Positions 35,660 to 48,420 of a stretch of DNA of 64,000 nucleotides are shown here, piece by piece. Below the pieces are notes generated by a model. The model was not told the DNA's origin, searched no databases, and worked only from the letters and a program-made list of their open reading frames with translations. The DNA is taken from the NCBI RefSeq assembly GCF_035046505.1, contig NC_089822.1, forward strand, positions 124,926,807 through 124,990,806, given 5' to 3'. Origin of the DNA: Tiliqua scincoides. Its lineage: Eukaryota > Chordata > Lepidosauria > Squamata > Scincidae. Within the stretch, counting starts at the first letter, position 1; the number at the start of each line of letters is the position of its first letter. The translations under genes and the position numbers were made by a program.

Positions 35660-36130
35660 AACTCATAAGAGTATAAAGGAGGGGTCTACTCTATCAGACC
35701 AAAGACCCATCTCTAGACCATCATCCTGGGAAACCCGGAAGCACGGAGAAAAATATTCTCTCACATTGTTGCTGCCCAGCAATTGATTTCAGAGGCATAC
35801 CATTTTTGAACCATTGCATACAGGCATCATGGCTAGTAGGCATGGATGGATTTGTCCTCCGTGGATTTATCTGGTCCTGTTTTGAGGTTATCTAGGCTCA
35901 TAGCTATCATTTGGCAGCGTGTTCCATGTGTGTACCACGTGGGGGAAAAAAATCCTCTCTTTTGTCTGTCCTGAACCTCCCAGCTTCACTCAATGACCTC
36001 TGGTTCTAGTATTACAGAGCAGAGAGAGAATGTGTCCCTATCCACTTCCTTCACACTGTGCATAATTGTATGTATGATGTCCCTCAGTCACCTTTTTCCA
36101 AACTCAAAAGTCTAACACACTCCTGCCGTC
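35660..36130 (-). mobile_element. CR1-like LINE segment
   Basis: The plus strand reads GGTCTACTCTATCAGACCAA, GCCCAGCAATTGATTTCAGA, TTTTGTCTGTCCTGAACCTC, AATGACCTCTGGTTCTAGTA and GATGTCCCTCAGTCACCTTT, the complement of a well-known reptilian CR1-type segment. Confidence 0.7.
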
Positions 36131-36479
36131 AGGGGATCAGAACAAGAACTCCACTAGGTCATCCTTGGTCCATGACATACCACCTGTTGCAAGGCAGGAC
36201 ACCCTAATTCCGAAGCACTCTCACTTTGACAGACAGCTGTCCAACCTGTTGAGTTTTGGGAGAGGTCAGGGTTTAACTATTTTAAGTAAATAAGCAAACC
36301 TTGAACATTAAAAAGAAAGCTCTTCAGGAACGAGCATTTTATCCTATTAATGCAATAATGACACAGTGGGAAATGGAGAGGGGAAGAGTCAGTGCTACTC
36401 CTTTTTGAAACTAAGGGGGGGAAATTCTACTGGAGAAGCAACATAGTGTGTAAATCCCAATTAAGGTGGATTCAGCCTA

Positions 36480-36670
36480 ATGAATTGACAGGCAAGTAAT
36501 AACTTATCCGCTCTCCTCTGCACCAGACTCCAGTGGAAAAAGAGCCCCCGCTTCACCCGTCCAGCTTCTGCCTGGCACTGCTTCTCCCGGCTCCTGTGAT
36601 GAATTATTGAAGCTGCAAAGAACAGGCGGTGACAGGGCAGCGCTAAGCACATACCCGCATGTCAACCTTT
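36480..36670. promoter_or_regulatory. candidate conserved non-coding element
   Basis: Unique sequence with CGCTTCACCCGTCCAGCTTC, CTCCTGTGATGAATTATTGA and GGTGACAGGGCAGCGCTAAG and no repeat features. Inference only. Confidence 0.25.
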
Positions 36671-37779
36671 GATCAAGCCAAAGAGTGTACAGATCAATTC
36701 TTCAAGAGGAAGCGCAGTTAAAAGGAAGGCAAGGCCATGCCGAGAATAATGCAGCAGGGGGAAGAGCTGCGTTCCGCTGTACTTATCAGAACGAAGGGCA
36801 GAGGTGGATGGAAGCAGACTGGGCTTCTACATGGCACCTGGGCTTTGCTGAAGATTCACAGCCCTTCCTATCTCTCTACAGGCATGGCTGTGTGATCAAT
36901 GTTTAAGAGTGCGCTAAAGTCCGCTCATTTCAGAACTTGGGGCTGGAGTGGTGTTTTAGAGGAGAACATCCAGGAATCAAGAATGTTTGCAGTCGTTGAT
37001 CCTCCAGTTTGCTACTGCTCTTGCCTCACTTTTTCCTGGGTTAGTTTTTTCCCCCTCCTTTACTACACAGTCTTAGCCAATCAGGAATCACATAGCAAAT
37101 GCAATGCCACATTGCCAAGTAGCCAATCAGAACTGGCTAGGTGCCAACATCACTGAAGATAAATGAAAGGGATTGAGATTGAAGACATGCATACTGGCCT
37201 GGTCAAATGGGAGATCCAAGTCAATGGGAATGTGAAGGCAAAAGAAACCTATTCAGGACAATGCTTCCTGATAAGGGGAACACTCCGTTTGGTCTCCATA
37301 TGCAGTGATTACTGAAAGGTTGCAAAAAAAAAAAAAAAGTGTGTGGCTTTAAGTGCTGAAGGAAGTGTTTGCAAAAGTCACCTTCTTCCCCCTTGACTCA
37401 GAGTTTGTAAATGTGATTCTAGCTTGACTTTCACATCCAACCCACATTTTTAAGATGCCACCCAACCCCTTTGTACTTGGATACAGGGCATGTACTAGGA
37501 AGGCTACTCTGGATGTCACAAGCACTTTCTCGTGCCAAATGTCCATTAATTAGCTTTGATGGGCCCAGCCATAAGCAGGAGAGAAAAGAAAGCTTCCACT
37601 TCAGAGAGACAAGCGCATGGTCACAACAATCACCCCATCCCGAAACCGAACGTTTAAGGAGAGCTTATGGTCAGACACTCTCTGACTACCCTCCACCCCA
37701 CTGTTGTCTCCTTCAGTAACTGGCCAGCACAGAATGGAAAATGCATGGCCTGCAGCAGCTGAACAGGCTGACTGATTCA

Positions 37780-37910
37780 ATTCATTCATACTCTTCAGAC
37801 CCTGAGCGAACCTCATTTGCTCCTACGCCAGCTCTTTGAATAAGCTTCCTATTATTCTCCTTGTGCAGAGAGGGAATTAAAACAGACAGAGCGAGTGTGA
37901 CCTGACCATT
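37780..37910. promoter_or_regulatory. candidate conserved non-coding element
   Basis: Unique block with GAGCGAACCTCATTTGCTCC, TTTGAATAAGCTTCCTATTA and GGGAATTAAAACAGACAGAG. Inference only. Confidence 0.2.
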
Positions 37911-38008
37911 GAATCAGAGCTCAGTGTCCCAAACCTATTCAGCATGTCAAGTCTCAATCCTTGGATTATCTACCAGACCCTTTATTGTTTGCTGGCAGAT
38001 TTCATTGG

Positions 38009-38276
38009 CAGTAGAGTAGCTAGAGGGGTGTGTAAAACAGTCACCACTGCAGGAGCTGTGATGTGCCGTGTAAGCATCCCCTTCCACTCACTGTCGGAGC
38101 CATTCTGGGCAGCGACAGCAACAGCAACATGCAGGCACTTGCTGAACCAATGGCATCCCCTGTGCATCGCCACTGCTACCCAGAATGTCTCAGATGGCGA
38201 GTGGGGAGGGGCTGCATACACAGCACACTGCAGCTCCTGCAATACTTACTGTTTGCCCTCCCCCGTTATGCTACTG
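38009..38276. mobile_element. hAT-type element, short
   Basis: Ends CAGTAGAGTAGCTAGAGGGG and CCCCGTTATGCTACTG. The duplication is TTCATTGG at 38001-38008 and CTCATTGG at 38277-38284, one mismatch. The interior, dominated by GCAGCGACAGCAACAGC-like sequence, has no transposase. Confidence 0.85.
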
Positions 38277-38284
38277 CTCATTGG

Positions 38285-41140
38285 AGAACAGGTATAGTGG
38301 GAGGAGCTATGTGCCACATGCATATAAATCTACGTTTTGCATAAGTTAAAAAAAAATTAGACACCAAGAAAAGTCTGAAACCACATGAGTTAGGCAAATT
38401 TGTGTTACTTGTACAGCTTCCACTAGCCATGTGGATGGGTAAAAATAACATGTAACAAAGTTAGAGCCTCACATCCCCCCCCCCCCCCCAAACTCTGGAA
38501 ATTGTGCTCAGCTCTGATTTTGACTTCTGGGATTTCATCAAGCATTGCCAGCACACTTTCAAGTCAATCCTCAGAGCCTTAAAGACTAGTAACTTGCACT
38601 TTGGGTAAAAAGAGAAAAACAGAAACTCTGCACGTTGTGGGCAGAACGTGAACACTGACTAGTTACATTCATCTAAACTTGACATGACCTTCAACATGTA
38701 AGTTAATCTCCCGATTTTTATTTTATTTTAGTAATCAGCACATGGGGTGGGGATAAAGTGAATTGAGACACAGTTTTTTTAGGGTGTTTTTTTAAGTACT
38801 TTGCCCTGCTGAGGTTCCAATTCAAGTCACAGTTCATTCTTCATCCAATTGCACATTATTTTTAATGAGGAAGAAAGCTTCAGTTGAAAACCAATGGAAG
38901 TTCCCCCCCCCCCATCAAAATCAAGATGTGGGGTGGGAAAATTGGAACGCGAACCATGCTAGAGGTAAACTACCCTTGCCACCCCTCCACAATGTCAGTC
39001 CACTTACTAAAATAAAACAAAAACGTGACATTTCCTTTGCATGTTTCGGGTCGTATCTAGTGCGACTCTCAGCCAGCTGGGACTAGAGAGGGTAGGCTGA
39101 TGCCACAATGTTAAAAGTGCAAAGTGAATTCATAGCATCCGAGTGGTTGGGTGAACTTGAAAGTCATCTAGTCCTCTCAGCTCCCGTCAAGGGTGTGTCA
39201 GACCCTGAGAGCAGGTGGCAAAGCACCTCATACCAGAATTGCCAGAACAAGGCAAATCCACTCAACTGTAGCACAATCCCAGTCACTAGTTATTCTAGCC
39301 TAGATGGGGAGGCAAGTCTCTTTTTTGCCTCAAAGTATACAGATTGGTCCATTTCATGCCTGTTCCTACCAGCCTTCCTCCCCTCTTCTCTTTTCCACAT
39401 ATTGCAGAATGGAAGCCCCTCTACAGGCAGAGAGGGGCTTCTGTATTCTGTACAGCTCCTAGCGCACAATTGGTGCTAAAAATATATTAACCAGTAATAG
39501 AAGCAGATGCTGTGCATCAAAACAAGAGGAAGTCTCATTCACTGCAAAATTTAGTCCACACAATACAATATTCCATCTCCAGTTGCGGTTAGCTCTGACA
39601 TTTTAAAATGGAAAAGGAGAGCTGGGCTGGGGTGGGGGGAGTCCAGAAAATCCTAGGAGGGAGATATATCCTGATCTCGAACAGGCCTCTGCCAAAGCAT
39701 CAGATTAAAAGTCTTCATACAAGACCTCATAAATTCAGCCAAATCACTTGTAAATCAAATGCAGTTCTGTGCTCCCACATCTACTCTAGGGAGTAAATTT
39801 GCCCTCATACATCCAAATGCATGCTAACCTCCACTGCATCATTTAGTTATAAGGCAGGCAGGCCACATGCCTTGCTCATTCAAAATCACTCCCTCTAGGA
39901 TAACCTGGAGGTACTGAGACCATTATCCCAGGGGAATACTCTAGGTGTTTGAAGAATGATGCATGCTGCCCTTATGAAGTTGTTCCAATGGGGCTGCAGT
40001 CACAGAGGAACCTGGGTAAAAGTTTGACTAATGCAGACCTAAAATGAATCCTGTAGTTTTTTCGCCATTTCCGCATGGAGGTGACTCAAATCCATCATCA
40101 TCATCATTCACACGCATAACTATAGGCGCACAGATCTAGCACTGCAGGGTGCCACCAAAGACTCACAGCATGACTCCATCTCCAACATTTTTTAAAAGAA
40201 GCTTCCCCAAAATTCATAGCATAGTTTAACATCAATGATCAGTAACTGCATTGCAAAAACAGTTATGAATTCAGTACTTTGTCGTACCACCATAGCCCAA
40301 AGTATGTAGCTGTGAGAATTCTCGTGGATCCATTCATAACCCACAGTCTGCATGGTAAAAATTACAGATCCTGCACTTCTTGGCACCATCATAATATGAC
40401 TATATAGATCCAAGGCACAGAAACTTGTGGTGTTTAATTAATGCGCGCGCACACACGGCTGATGTTCGTGTCCATGGACTGACACTCATAGATCCAGCCC
40501 TTTGCGGTTCTGCTGCTGTTATGCAAATACAGTGGATTCAATGCATAAATCCTCATACAACCTCATAATTTTTACTGGTGCCCTAAAGCCACTCTTTAAT
40601 CACAGCTGACTTTTGTACACCTGGACTGTGATTCTAACAAACACAGATCAATCCCCTTATAGGTTTATTTAATGACCCAGAAATTGCACCCTGTACCGTC
40701 ACAGAGTGGAGCCCAGCGACACAGAGAATAACAAAGACTGGAAATACAACCAGGAAATACAACCAGAAAGGGCTTCAAAATACCCTGCCCAAGACTTCCA
40801 TGAGAGAGGAACTCTATGAGCCAGCAATGCCTTTGCCTAAGGGCTTGAAGAGGTACCTGTACCCCCATTTTCTGCCTTCAAGGACTCCCTCTGAGAAACC
40901 CTCAACAAAATAAGAATGCCCCTTCAACCTCCCCACAATCACACTACCTCTATAACCAGCAGGAGGTTTCTTGGCTTTGCTGAAGTCAACAAAACAGAGC
41001 AAGTCTCCTTTCAGAAACAACTATGTATTTCTTTACTAGTGAGTAGAGCCACCAAACTGAGCGTACGACCACTTGGCTCCAAGGCTCTGCTAGAGCAACA
41101 TCCTAGCTTGCAAGGATGCATCCTAGATGCAACATTTGGT
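38285..41140. other. gene-free stretch
   Basis: Unique sequence with simple runs (a C run near 38477-38490 and a C run near 38900), a CGCGCGCACACACG stretch near 40443, and a short tandem GGAAATACAACCA unit near 40741. No exon seen. Confidence 0.4.
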
Positions 41141-41146
41141 CTAAAG

Positions 41147-41473
41147 CAGCATTTCTCAACATTTGTTCCCCATTGTAACACTTTGCATTGTCCACCTATC
41201 GGAAGTATGATGATATCATCACCAGTTACTTCCAGATTGGGCAGCCAGATGTGACACAGTAAACAGAGGCTCTGGGTAGACAGGAGGGCTTTTTTGAGCA
41301 CATGAAAAGCGCATACTGGAGCTCTGTTTGCTGAGCCAAGCCTCCTATTACTGTTTTCATGTTGTGTTGCTGGTCTTGCTACTAAGTGGCAGGGGCTGGG
41401 GGTCCCACATATACTACTGGACACCACCCTCAAGTACCACTGGTGGTATGAGTAACACTGGTTGTGAAACATT
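41147..41473. mobile_element. candidate hAT-type element, worn right end
   Basis: Left end CAGCATTTCTCAACATTTGT and right end GTTGTGAAACATT are partly complementary. The flanks share TAAAG. It contains CCCACATATACTACTGGACACC; no transposase. Confidence 0.5.
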
Positions 41474-41819
41474 AAAGCATGAATTCTCATGGTTCCTTGG
41501 AGTTTTTATATGGAGACAACCACCTCCACCCCAACCCATTTTCTTACTATAGTTAGTAGAAGTGTGGATTTGGACTTCTATCCCCGAGTCATATATCCAT
41601 ATTAAAAGACCGACATGATCTCCTGACTTGGTTGGTCTGCTTCTGACCTAGAGTCAGACATTTCTAGTTTTGTCTACACAGGATTATTGGAAGTTTCTGC
41701 CAAGCACTAAAGGTCCGTTGTCTGTTATAATCAAAGTTTACTTTAAGAACATGGGCTATAGGTGATGGTTGAGAAACTGGGTCATTTCCTGGGAAACCAC
41801 TTAACTTAGAAGTCAGATT

Positions 41820-42052
41820 TATCCCCCATGAATTTGTCCATCAGTGGCTACTAGTCGAGGCTCTATGTTACCTTCCAGGTTCAGAGACAGTCTGCTTCTG
41901 AATACCAGTTGGTGGGGAACAATGGCACAAGAAGGTTATTGTTCGAGACCTGCACGAAGGCATCTGGGGGGCCACTGTGGGAAGCAAAATGCTGGACTAG
42001 ACAGGGCTTTGGTAGAGCTCTGCTGAATCACAGCAGTGTTCTTAGAATTTGC
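41820..42052 (+). mobile_element. CR1-type 3' end, diverged
   Basis: CTTCTGAATACCAGTTGGTG, GGAACAATGGCACAAGAAGG, GGGCCACTGTGGGAAGCAAA and ATGCTGGACTAGACAGGGCT follow the CR1 3' end. Confidence 0.7.
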
Positions 42053-42389
42053 TACTAGTAGGATACATTTGAACTGCGAAGATGCTCCTCAGCTTTTGAA
42101 CTGCGCATTAAATCTGAAGATGGTCTTGATCAACATGGAATGTGTGTGTTTCTGGCACAAGACTATATTAATTGATCAGGAATATTTGCTAATCATTGCT
42201 CAGAACCAACTGCTTCAAGCAGGCTTGTGTACATTAAATTTAAAAGATAGAAACCTGAAAGGTGGCTTCTGTGGTTTTGTAATAGCAGGAATTTGTAGGA
42301 AATGACTAATACTACCCCCCCCCCCATGGCACTTTTATTCAGAGGATTTCATCTTGGAGAACAAAGATGAGGAATCTGTCCCAGCTGAA

Positions 42390-42585
42390 GTCATATGAAC
42401 ATTATGAAGCTGCATTAGTTGAAGCAAACCATTAGTCAAATCTAGCCCAGCACCGTCGATTCAGACCAACTCTCCATGGTCTGACCTTCCCCAACCTATT
42501 TCTTAAGATGCTCTTTGCGGGTGAAAACAGGACCTTTGGCATGCAAAGCATGTGCTGGTCTGCAGCCCCTCACCTAGGCCTGCAG
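42390..42585 (-). mobile_element. tRNA-derived SINE, minus copy
   Basis: GAACATTATGAAGCTGCATT, TCTAGCCCAGCACCGTCGAT, GACCTTTGGCATGCAAAGCA and TGTGCTGGTCTGCAGCCCC are the complement of the SINE at 10801, running from tail to tRNA-like head. Confidence 0.65.
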
Positions 42586-42649
42586 GTCTACCTCTCATAA
42601 AGGAGGAAGTCCTGCAGATGAAAGACAAGCTGCCTGAGGACATACATCA

Positions 42650-43985
42650 GACAGCCTGATCTTAAACCATAAGAATGTGCCAGCCTCCAACACAATTCAT
42701 GTGTACATACATAAGGACTACAGCATTCAACCCACAGGTGTAGCACCTCCTTTCAACAGACAAATCAGAGGCAGTCTTTGCATTTTTTTTTTGTTTGTTT
42801 CTTTTTTCAAAGCACTGGATCAGGATTGGGTTTGTTTTGGTTTTGACCCTGTGTGGTCTTGTGCCTATTGAGGTGAAATACTATTAGACAGATTTTTTTT
42901 TAAGGTCTGCCTACAGAATTCAGGAAGACTCACACCTCAGTTTTATGCTTTTATACGATCAAGGCTGGCACCCTAAGTGTTGAATCTATGACTGTCATTT
43001 CACACATCGCCCACCTAAAGTCATTTTAAGTCCCGTGACCAAAGGGAGAAAGTTACACCCATGTTTTAAGCTCCCATAGTAACCAGTGAATCAAACTTAA
43101 ACATGTTTTCCAACGGCTGAACTGTGTTCTTAGTTTCAAAACTACCAGTCCTTTCTTCCGGAAAGTTCTGGGCACGTTGAGTCAATCTTGCTTAGTGTAG
43201 AGTGCCAGCCTTCAGCCAAATTGGGCCCTGCACTTTGGAGGAGCACTGTTCTGTCACCCTGGCATGGAATAGTCTGTGCTGAGGCACGTCGAGCAGAGCA
43301 CTGTGTCGGTCCTCCCACCTTTCCCTAAGTCCGTATAGCCCAAAATGGGCCTCCCATAGGATAGAAGGCCCCATGCAAATGCTCTGCATTAGCCCCCACT
43401 GTTCCTGAGGCTGGCTCTGTTTGTGTACTCCCATGTGTTCAAAGAGTGAGAGACCAACCAAAGTCCATTCATTTCATAATTGACTACCATTTCTCAAAGC
43501 AGTTAACCCTACAGTTCCAAACCAGGGAGACTCTCACTCCAAACCTGATCAAGAAGGAAATAGCTTGGCCCAGAGAGGCAGGCTTCTGCACAGGTGCCAT
43601 TTTCTGAACCAGAAAGTATGGGGTGAGTGCAAATCAGGTGTCCAGATGCAGATGGCATCTAGCCACATGCAGTGCTTTCCATGAAGGGTACAGTTGAACG
43701 CACACCCTTAGCCAAACTTTGGCACAACTACCAGTCACACAAATGCAGTGTCATTTTTACCTGTGACTAAACCTGGATGAGGATGTAGCTGCCCAGAGGT
43801 TTTCAATTACTTTCCTACATTGTATAAAGGCTCCATTTAGTTGCAAACCAGTATGTTTTCATTGATCTAGCAATCAATTAGTATGCCTACTGCATCAGCA
43901 AATCTATTTATTTTCAGTGGTGGTTATTGTTTAATGTAATTATAAATAAAATATATTGTTTCAAACTTTAAAAACACCCAAGGCA
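42650..43985. other. gene-free stretch
   Basis: No exon, RNA gene or classifiable repeat seen. Confidence 0.4.
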
Positions 43986-43989
43986 GAGT

Positions 43990-44200
43990 ATGTATTTATT
44001 TTTCATATCCTTCCTCCAAGGAGTTCAGGGTGATGCACATGGTTCCTACTGTCCTTTTGTCCTGACAACAACCCTGTGAAGTAGGTGAGTCGGAGAGTGT
44101 ATGATTGGCCCAAGGTTATCCAGGCTGAGTAGGAATTTGAACCAGGATCTTTCATGTCTAAGTCCAACTCCCAAACTATACCATCCCAACTCCCTCTACA
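43990..44200 (-). mobile_element. Sauria SINE copy
   Basis: TATTTATTTTTCATATCCTT, CCTCCAAGGAGTTCAGGGTG, GACAACAACCCTGTGAAGTA and AATTTGAACCAGGATCTTTC give the tail, body and B-box region in reverse order. Confidence 0.85.
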
Positions 44201-45570
44201 AACAGAAAGGCAAATTATGGATTCTTAAATAAAATAAATACTAATACTTCCTAATAACTCCATTACAGAGGGGGAAGGTGGCTTTGAAATAAAAGCACTT
44301 TAAAAATCAGTGATTTAATCAATCCACTTGATGGCAAAGGACAAGATATTGCTTTTGTAGTTGTGTGGCGTAGAAAAAGAAGCCCTGTCCACTTTTTGAA
44401 GCTGGCTATCCTATTGGTGGCTGACGGATCCCAAGAAGCTGGAAGGGTATGACAGGGGTGTTGTGCATTTGATAATGAGCCAATTGATACCCACTTCTAT
44501 AGCATTTTGCTTTTTCTCATTTAAAATCTAAAGGTAGGTTGACCAACCCCATTCACCCTTCTCCAGCCAGCTTGCCCCCACCCTACAGCGAAGGTGTTCT
44601 TGGGTGCTGCAAAATAGCCATAATTACTTGAACTTAGAGCTGGTTTTTATCACAACTTCAATATTTCTTACATTCAGCCTTTTCTTTTCATTAAAGAACA
44701 CTGATGGTGGAAAAAGGGAAGAGAGAGAAAGCTAGAGAAGGGGGCAGTGCAGGAGTTCAAAAGCACCCAGCGCTAACAAGCTCCAGGGAATTGTCAGCAG
44801 AGCCCTTAACGGGCTTGGAAGCTCAGTGTAGTGAAAGAGTGGCAGTGGGAAGGAACCCTTTTGTTAAGGGGACAATGAGACACTGGGGGAGGTTTGCGTG
44901 GGAGAAAGAAGGCCCCTGGTCCCAGTGATGTCTCCATGCTACCTCCTGCTGGTCACAGTCTGCTTGAATTCCAGCTGCTGCTTCAGTATGTATGGGGGGC
45001 CCTTTCCATTGCACTTCATTGAATGTAGAAGCTAAGATTTCCAGAGCCTTCGGAATCTGTGGAATCTGTTTTTAATGCCGTAACTCTACTCTAGAATATG
45101 AAAGGCTATTCAACACATGAAGATGACTTTCCCTCCACTCATGGACTGGTTCTAGCTGTCAATAGCCTGTTTAATTCTTTTACCAAGGTGACCACATCGC
45201 ATTTCCACAGCAAACAATTCCCACAGACTTGCTGGTTCAAACATCCAGCAAGACACATAGTACAGCCTCTCTTGTGCAAGTGCTACCACCTATTGAGGAA
45301 GAAGGCTAGTTCCTCATTCAAATATTGGAAAAAGAGGATGACGTGGAGGACAGGCCTTGCTCTCAGAAGCACCAGTCATCTAATTCAGTAGATGGGAGCC
45401 TCACATGTTCCTGCATAGGGATGGAACTTAATTCATGGATATTGACAGCGTGGCCATGAAACATACATATGAGAGAAGCTGCCTATGAAGCCTCAGGACT
45501 ACAGATTCTATGAGGCAGTGTGACTGCGGAAAAACCCAAAGTGTTAACTCTCCAAAGACTTTAAGGAAGT
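44200..45570. other. gene-free stretch
   Basis: Mostly unique. The block 44660-44830 (CACCCAGCGCTAACAAGCTC) is free of repeats and might be conserved, but I have no direct support. Confidence 0.35.
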
Positions 45571-45586
45571 AGTTTGTAGAGAAATG

Positions 45587-45743
45587 CCAGCAACTGTTAC
45601 CCTGCACACGCCCAATCTTGTCTGATCTCAGAAGCTAAGCAGGGTCGGGCCTGGTTAGTACTTGGATGGGAGACTGCTTGGGAATACCGGGTGCTGTAGG
45701 CTTATACCCTAGTCTTTCGAGACTGAAGGTTGCCAACCAACCA
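45587..45743 (+). mobile_element. 5S rRNA-derived SINE with target duplication
   Basis: The head matches 5S rRNA (CTGATCTCAGAAGCTAAGCA, GGTTAGTACTTGGATGGGAG, GGGAATACCGGGTGCTGTAG) and the tail ends CGAGACTGAAGGTTGCCAAC. It is bounded by a 13-bp direct repeat with one mismatch, TTGTAGAGAAATG at 45574-45586 and TTGTAAAGAAATG at 45744-45756. That is the signature of LINE-driven retroposition. There is no poly-A tail. Confidence 0.92.
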
Positions 45744-46582
45744 TTGTAAAGAAATGGCACTGCCAACAGGCTGCCTAACATCTCGAGTTCTTTCTGTGGA
45801 AATCTGTTGCTCAAGGCCAAGTACAATGCAAAAACTCTTCCGGCAGGTTTTAACATCCCTCAAGACTCCATTTGCTTTCCCAATTCATAAACAGAGACAC
45901 AATTCCACACTTGCTATCCCTATCTTTACAGCCCAAACTATAGGTCTTCTTCAGCTGCCCAAGGGTGGAAAGAAGCAAACGGCTAAGCGCAGATGGCCAC
46001 TGCCCCTTGACCCCTCTTGTGGTCATGCTCAGGTTGAAGTACAGCTGTCATACACGCAAGACAACACATGTGGCTAATGAGATTGAGCAGCAAATCAAGA
46101 CTACCCAATCCAAATCTCTCCTCTGCCATGAATTCATTTGGTGGCCTTCAGCAGATAGCTCTCTCTTAGCCTTACCTGCAATATAGGAATGGTACTGGAA
46201 CTTGCTTTACAGTGTGGTCAAGAGAGCATCAAAACAACAGTAAGTGAAGGGACGAATATTTTCAAGAAGTGCTATGCAAATATTAAGTATTGTTGTTATT
46301 ATCATTACTCCGTTCCTTTGTAGCACTTGCCCCACCATTTATTGTGTCATTCTTTTGGTGGTACACACATTCAGTTCATGGTCTATTTTGCTTGCAGATT
46401 TGTTTCTCCACTTTCTTTGTTGCAGCCACCTGTAGCCATGGGTGAACGATACTCCTACACAACCACTTCCTGGCAGCAGAGAACAGGGATTGTGGTCTTT
46501 GTTTAGCTTCTAGCACTAGAATAACTAGGAGCTTCCAGTGTGCTTGGGTCACATTCTTTTTATAGGTTCTAGCAAGCTAGCC

Positions 46583-46961
46583 GCTGCTGCTTCCCGTGTT
46601 GTGCCTACGCCGTATGGCGAAGTTGGAGTGTCCTCTCCAGTGCGCAAAGCCTGGGTAAAGAAGGTATGGAGGATAGGCTGTTACCCATGCAGCAAATCCC
46701 CCCTCTCCACGTCACTGGAATGGTCCAATGGAAAGGCAGAAGCCAATACGGTGGGTTCCAGCGGCATCGCAAGAGCTGCCAGAGCATGACTGTGTACAGC
46801 CACGAACTGCCTCAGGGACTCCGGCTCCTGATTTTGCCTTGAGGTTGACTCCTGAAGCCTTTTCCATAACTGGATGTAGCCACAAGGCAGTGAGGTTTGG
46901 GATCAGAGTTTTTCTTCTCTTAGATGAGCTGCCTTTCCAGGCTGACGAGTCTCATCTACCC
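46583..46961 (-). mobile_element. 5'-truncated LINE copy, related to 53361-53835
   Basis: The minus strand matches the 53361-53835 copy over most of its length. It is bounded by an 11-bp direct repeat, GCAAGCTAGCC, at 46572-46582 and 46962-46972. Its 3' end differs: after the GGAGAGGACACTC block it runs through TTCGCCATACGGCGTAGG and lacks the CGAGACTGAAGG tail. Confidence 0.72.
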
Positions 46962-46974
46962 GCAAGCTAGCCAT

Positions 46975-48185
46975 GCTAGAGTTTTTCCAAGTAAGCTTGG
47001 AGCTAGAAAAGATGGCCACCTGCATTTAGCTTATGCCTCTGCTCCGAGGAGACAACTGATTGTGCCCATTTTGTATAGCAAGTAGGGGAGACAGTAGAGG
47101 ACAGGGTTCTGTGCTTGCACATAAGGAGCTATCCATTCTGGAGATTGTAAAAGCAGTATACAGAGGTAAATAATGTTAAGGTACCCTACTGACTGGAAGC
47201 AATGATTAAACATTGCCAAAACACCCCAAAGTGCATTCAGCACTGTTTGATTTCCATTTTTAAATAAATCGTGCTGATTTATGGTGGCAACATGCTAGAA
47301 ATGTCACCTCCACTTATTTCCATAGCTAAAAAAAGAATGCAGCCAGAGTTTCCCTCTCATCAGTAGGCAGCCTCCATTTTATTTAACTCACACCGCCCCA
47401 GTAAGGGTCACCCTGGGGCACTGTGGGTAAATAAGTTGGTTGCTGCCAGGAGGCAGACGTGCGGAGAGCTCTAGCACCAGGAAAGGTGAGCATCCTGCCC
47501 ATATTAAAGGAGTGTCAAACGGGAGGAACAGGGCTCTGAAAAGTTATAACTTCTTTGCAACCCGTTACATAATGAAGAGGAATGCATGTGCATGTGAAAT
47601 CTGATTGGAGCAATTTTTCACTGGTCGCAAAATGAATGCACACCTCTATCAGTGGGCCCAGATGTGATCCTTCCCCTACATCACTTTCCAATATTCCATC
47701 AAACTCGAGCATAACCAAGGAACAGAACTCAGGGGGCGGGGCAGGGCGGGGGGAGTACAGACAGACACAGAGTCCATTTGGAATGGTTTCCACTGAGTTC
47801 TGTACAAGAGAACATAGTGGTTGCCATTCAGGCCATAGCTAAGGCGTAGAGTAAGCTGCCCCCAAATTTGCACTCACCAGGGACAAAAAGCAGCACACTC
47901 CAGCCTGCAAGAGCATCCCTTTCCATTCTCCCACATTTCTGAATAGCGCTATTCACTACTGTGGAGAAAAACTAAAGAGTGGAGAATTGGGATAATGTAC
48001 AGCAAGGGCACATTGCACCCATCACACTGCCATCAACCAGTAGAAGAGGAAAGACGCATCTCCTGGGGACCACTGCAGATCCTCCCTCCATACTTGCCCA
48101 TCACGGTGAGAGGCATTTTGATTTTACATATCTATGAATATGATTATTTTGACGATCTGAACAGGCAGCCACCCCTTCCTGGTTA
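46975..48185. other. gene-free stretch
   Basis: Unique sequence, no exon or repeat recognised. Confidence 0.4.
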
Positions 48186-48189
48186 GCAC

Positions 48190-48420
48190 AGTCACACAGG
48201 CCACAGAAACAGCATGGCTTCATGCCTCCCCACGAGGATGGCAACCTGTCTCGGCAATGCAATCAGCGGTGGGCTGCAAGAAACAGGCCCCTGGGGGACT
48301 GCTCGGGGATTCTGTGAAGGCTGCAATTTGCCGGCAATAAGATTACAAGAAGGTATAACAAAGCTGGCTAATTTAATTAGGCTCCTGATCGCAGAAAGAT
48401 TAAAGATGTGACAGACTGGC
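48190..48420. promoter_or_regulatory. candidate conserved non-coding element
   Basis: A unique block with TGCAATCAGCGGTGGGCTGC, GCAATTTGCCGGCAATAAGA and GGCTAATTTAATTAGGCTCC, the last a palindromic TAAT pair. The minus-strand 169-codon ORF that crosses it (48192-48701) shows no domain. Confidence 0.3.

Noticed and set aside
41011-41490. 159-codon minus-strand ORF
   Set aside because: It spans a candidate hAT element and has no transposase motifs.
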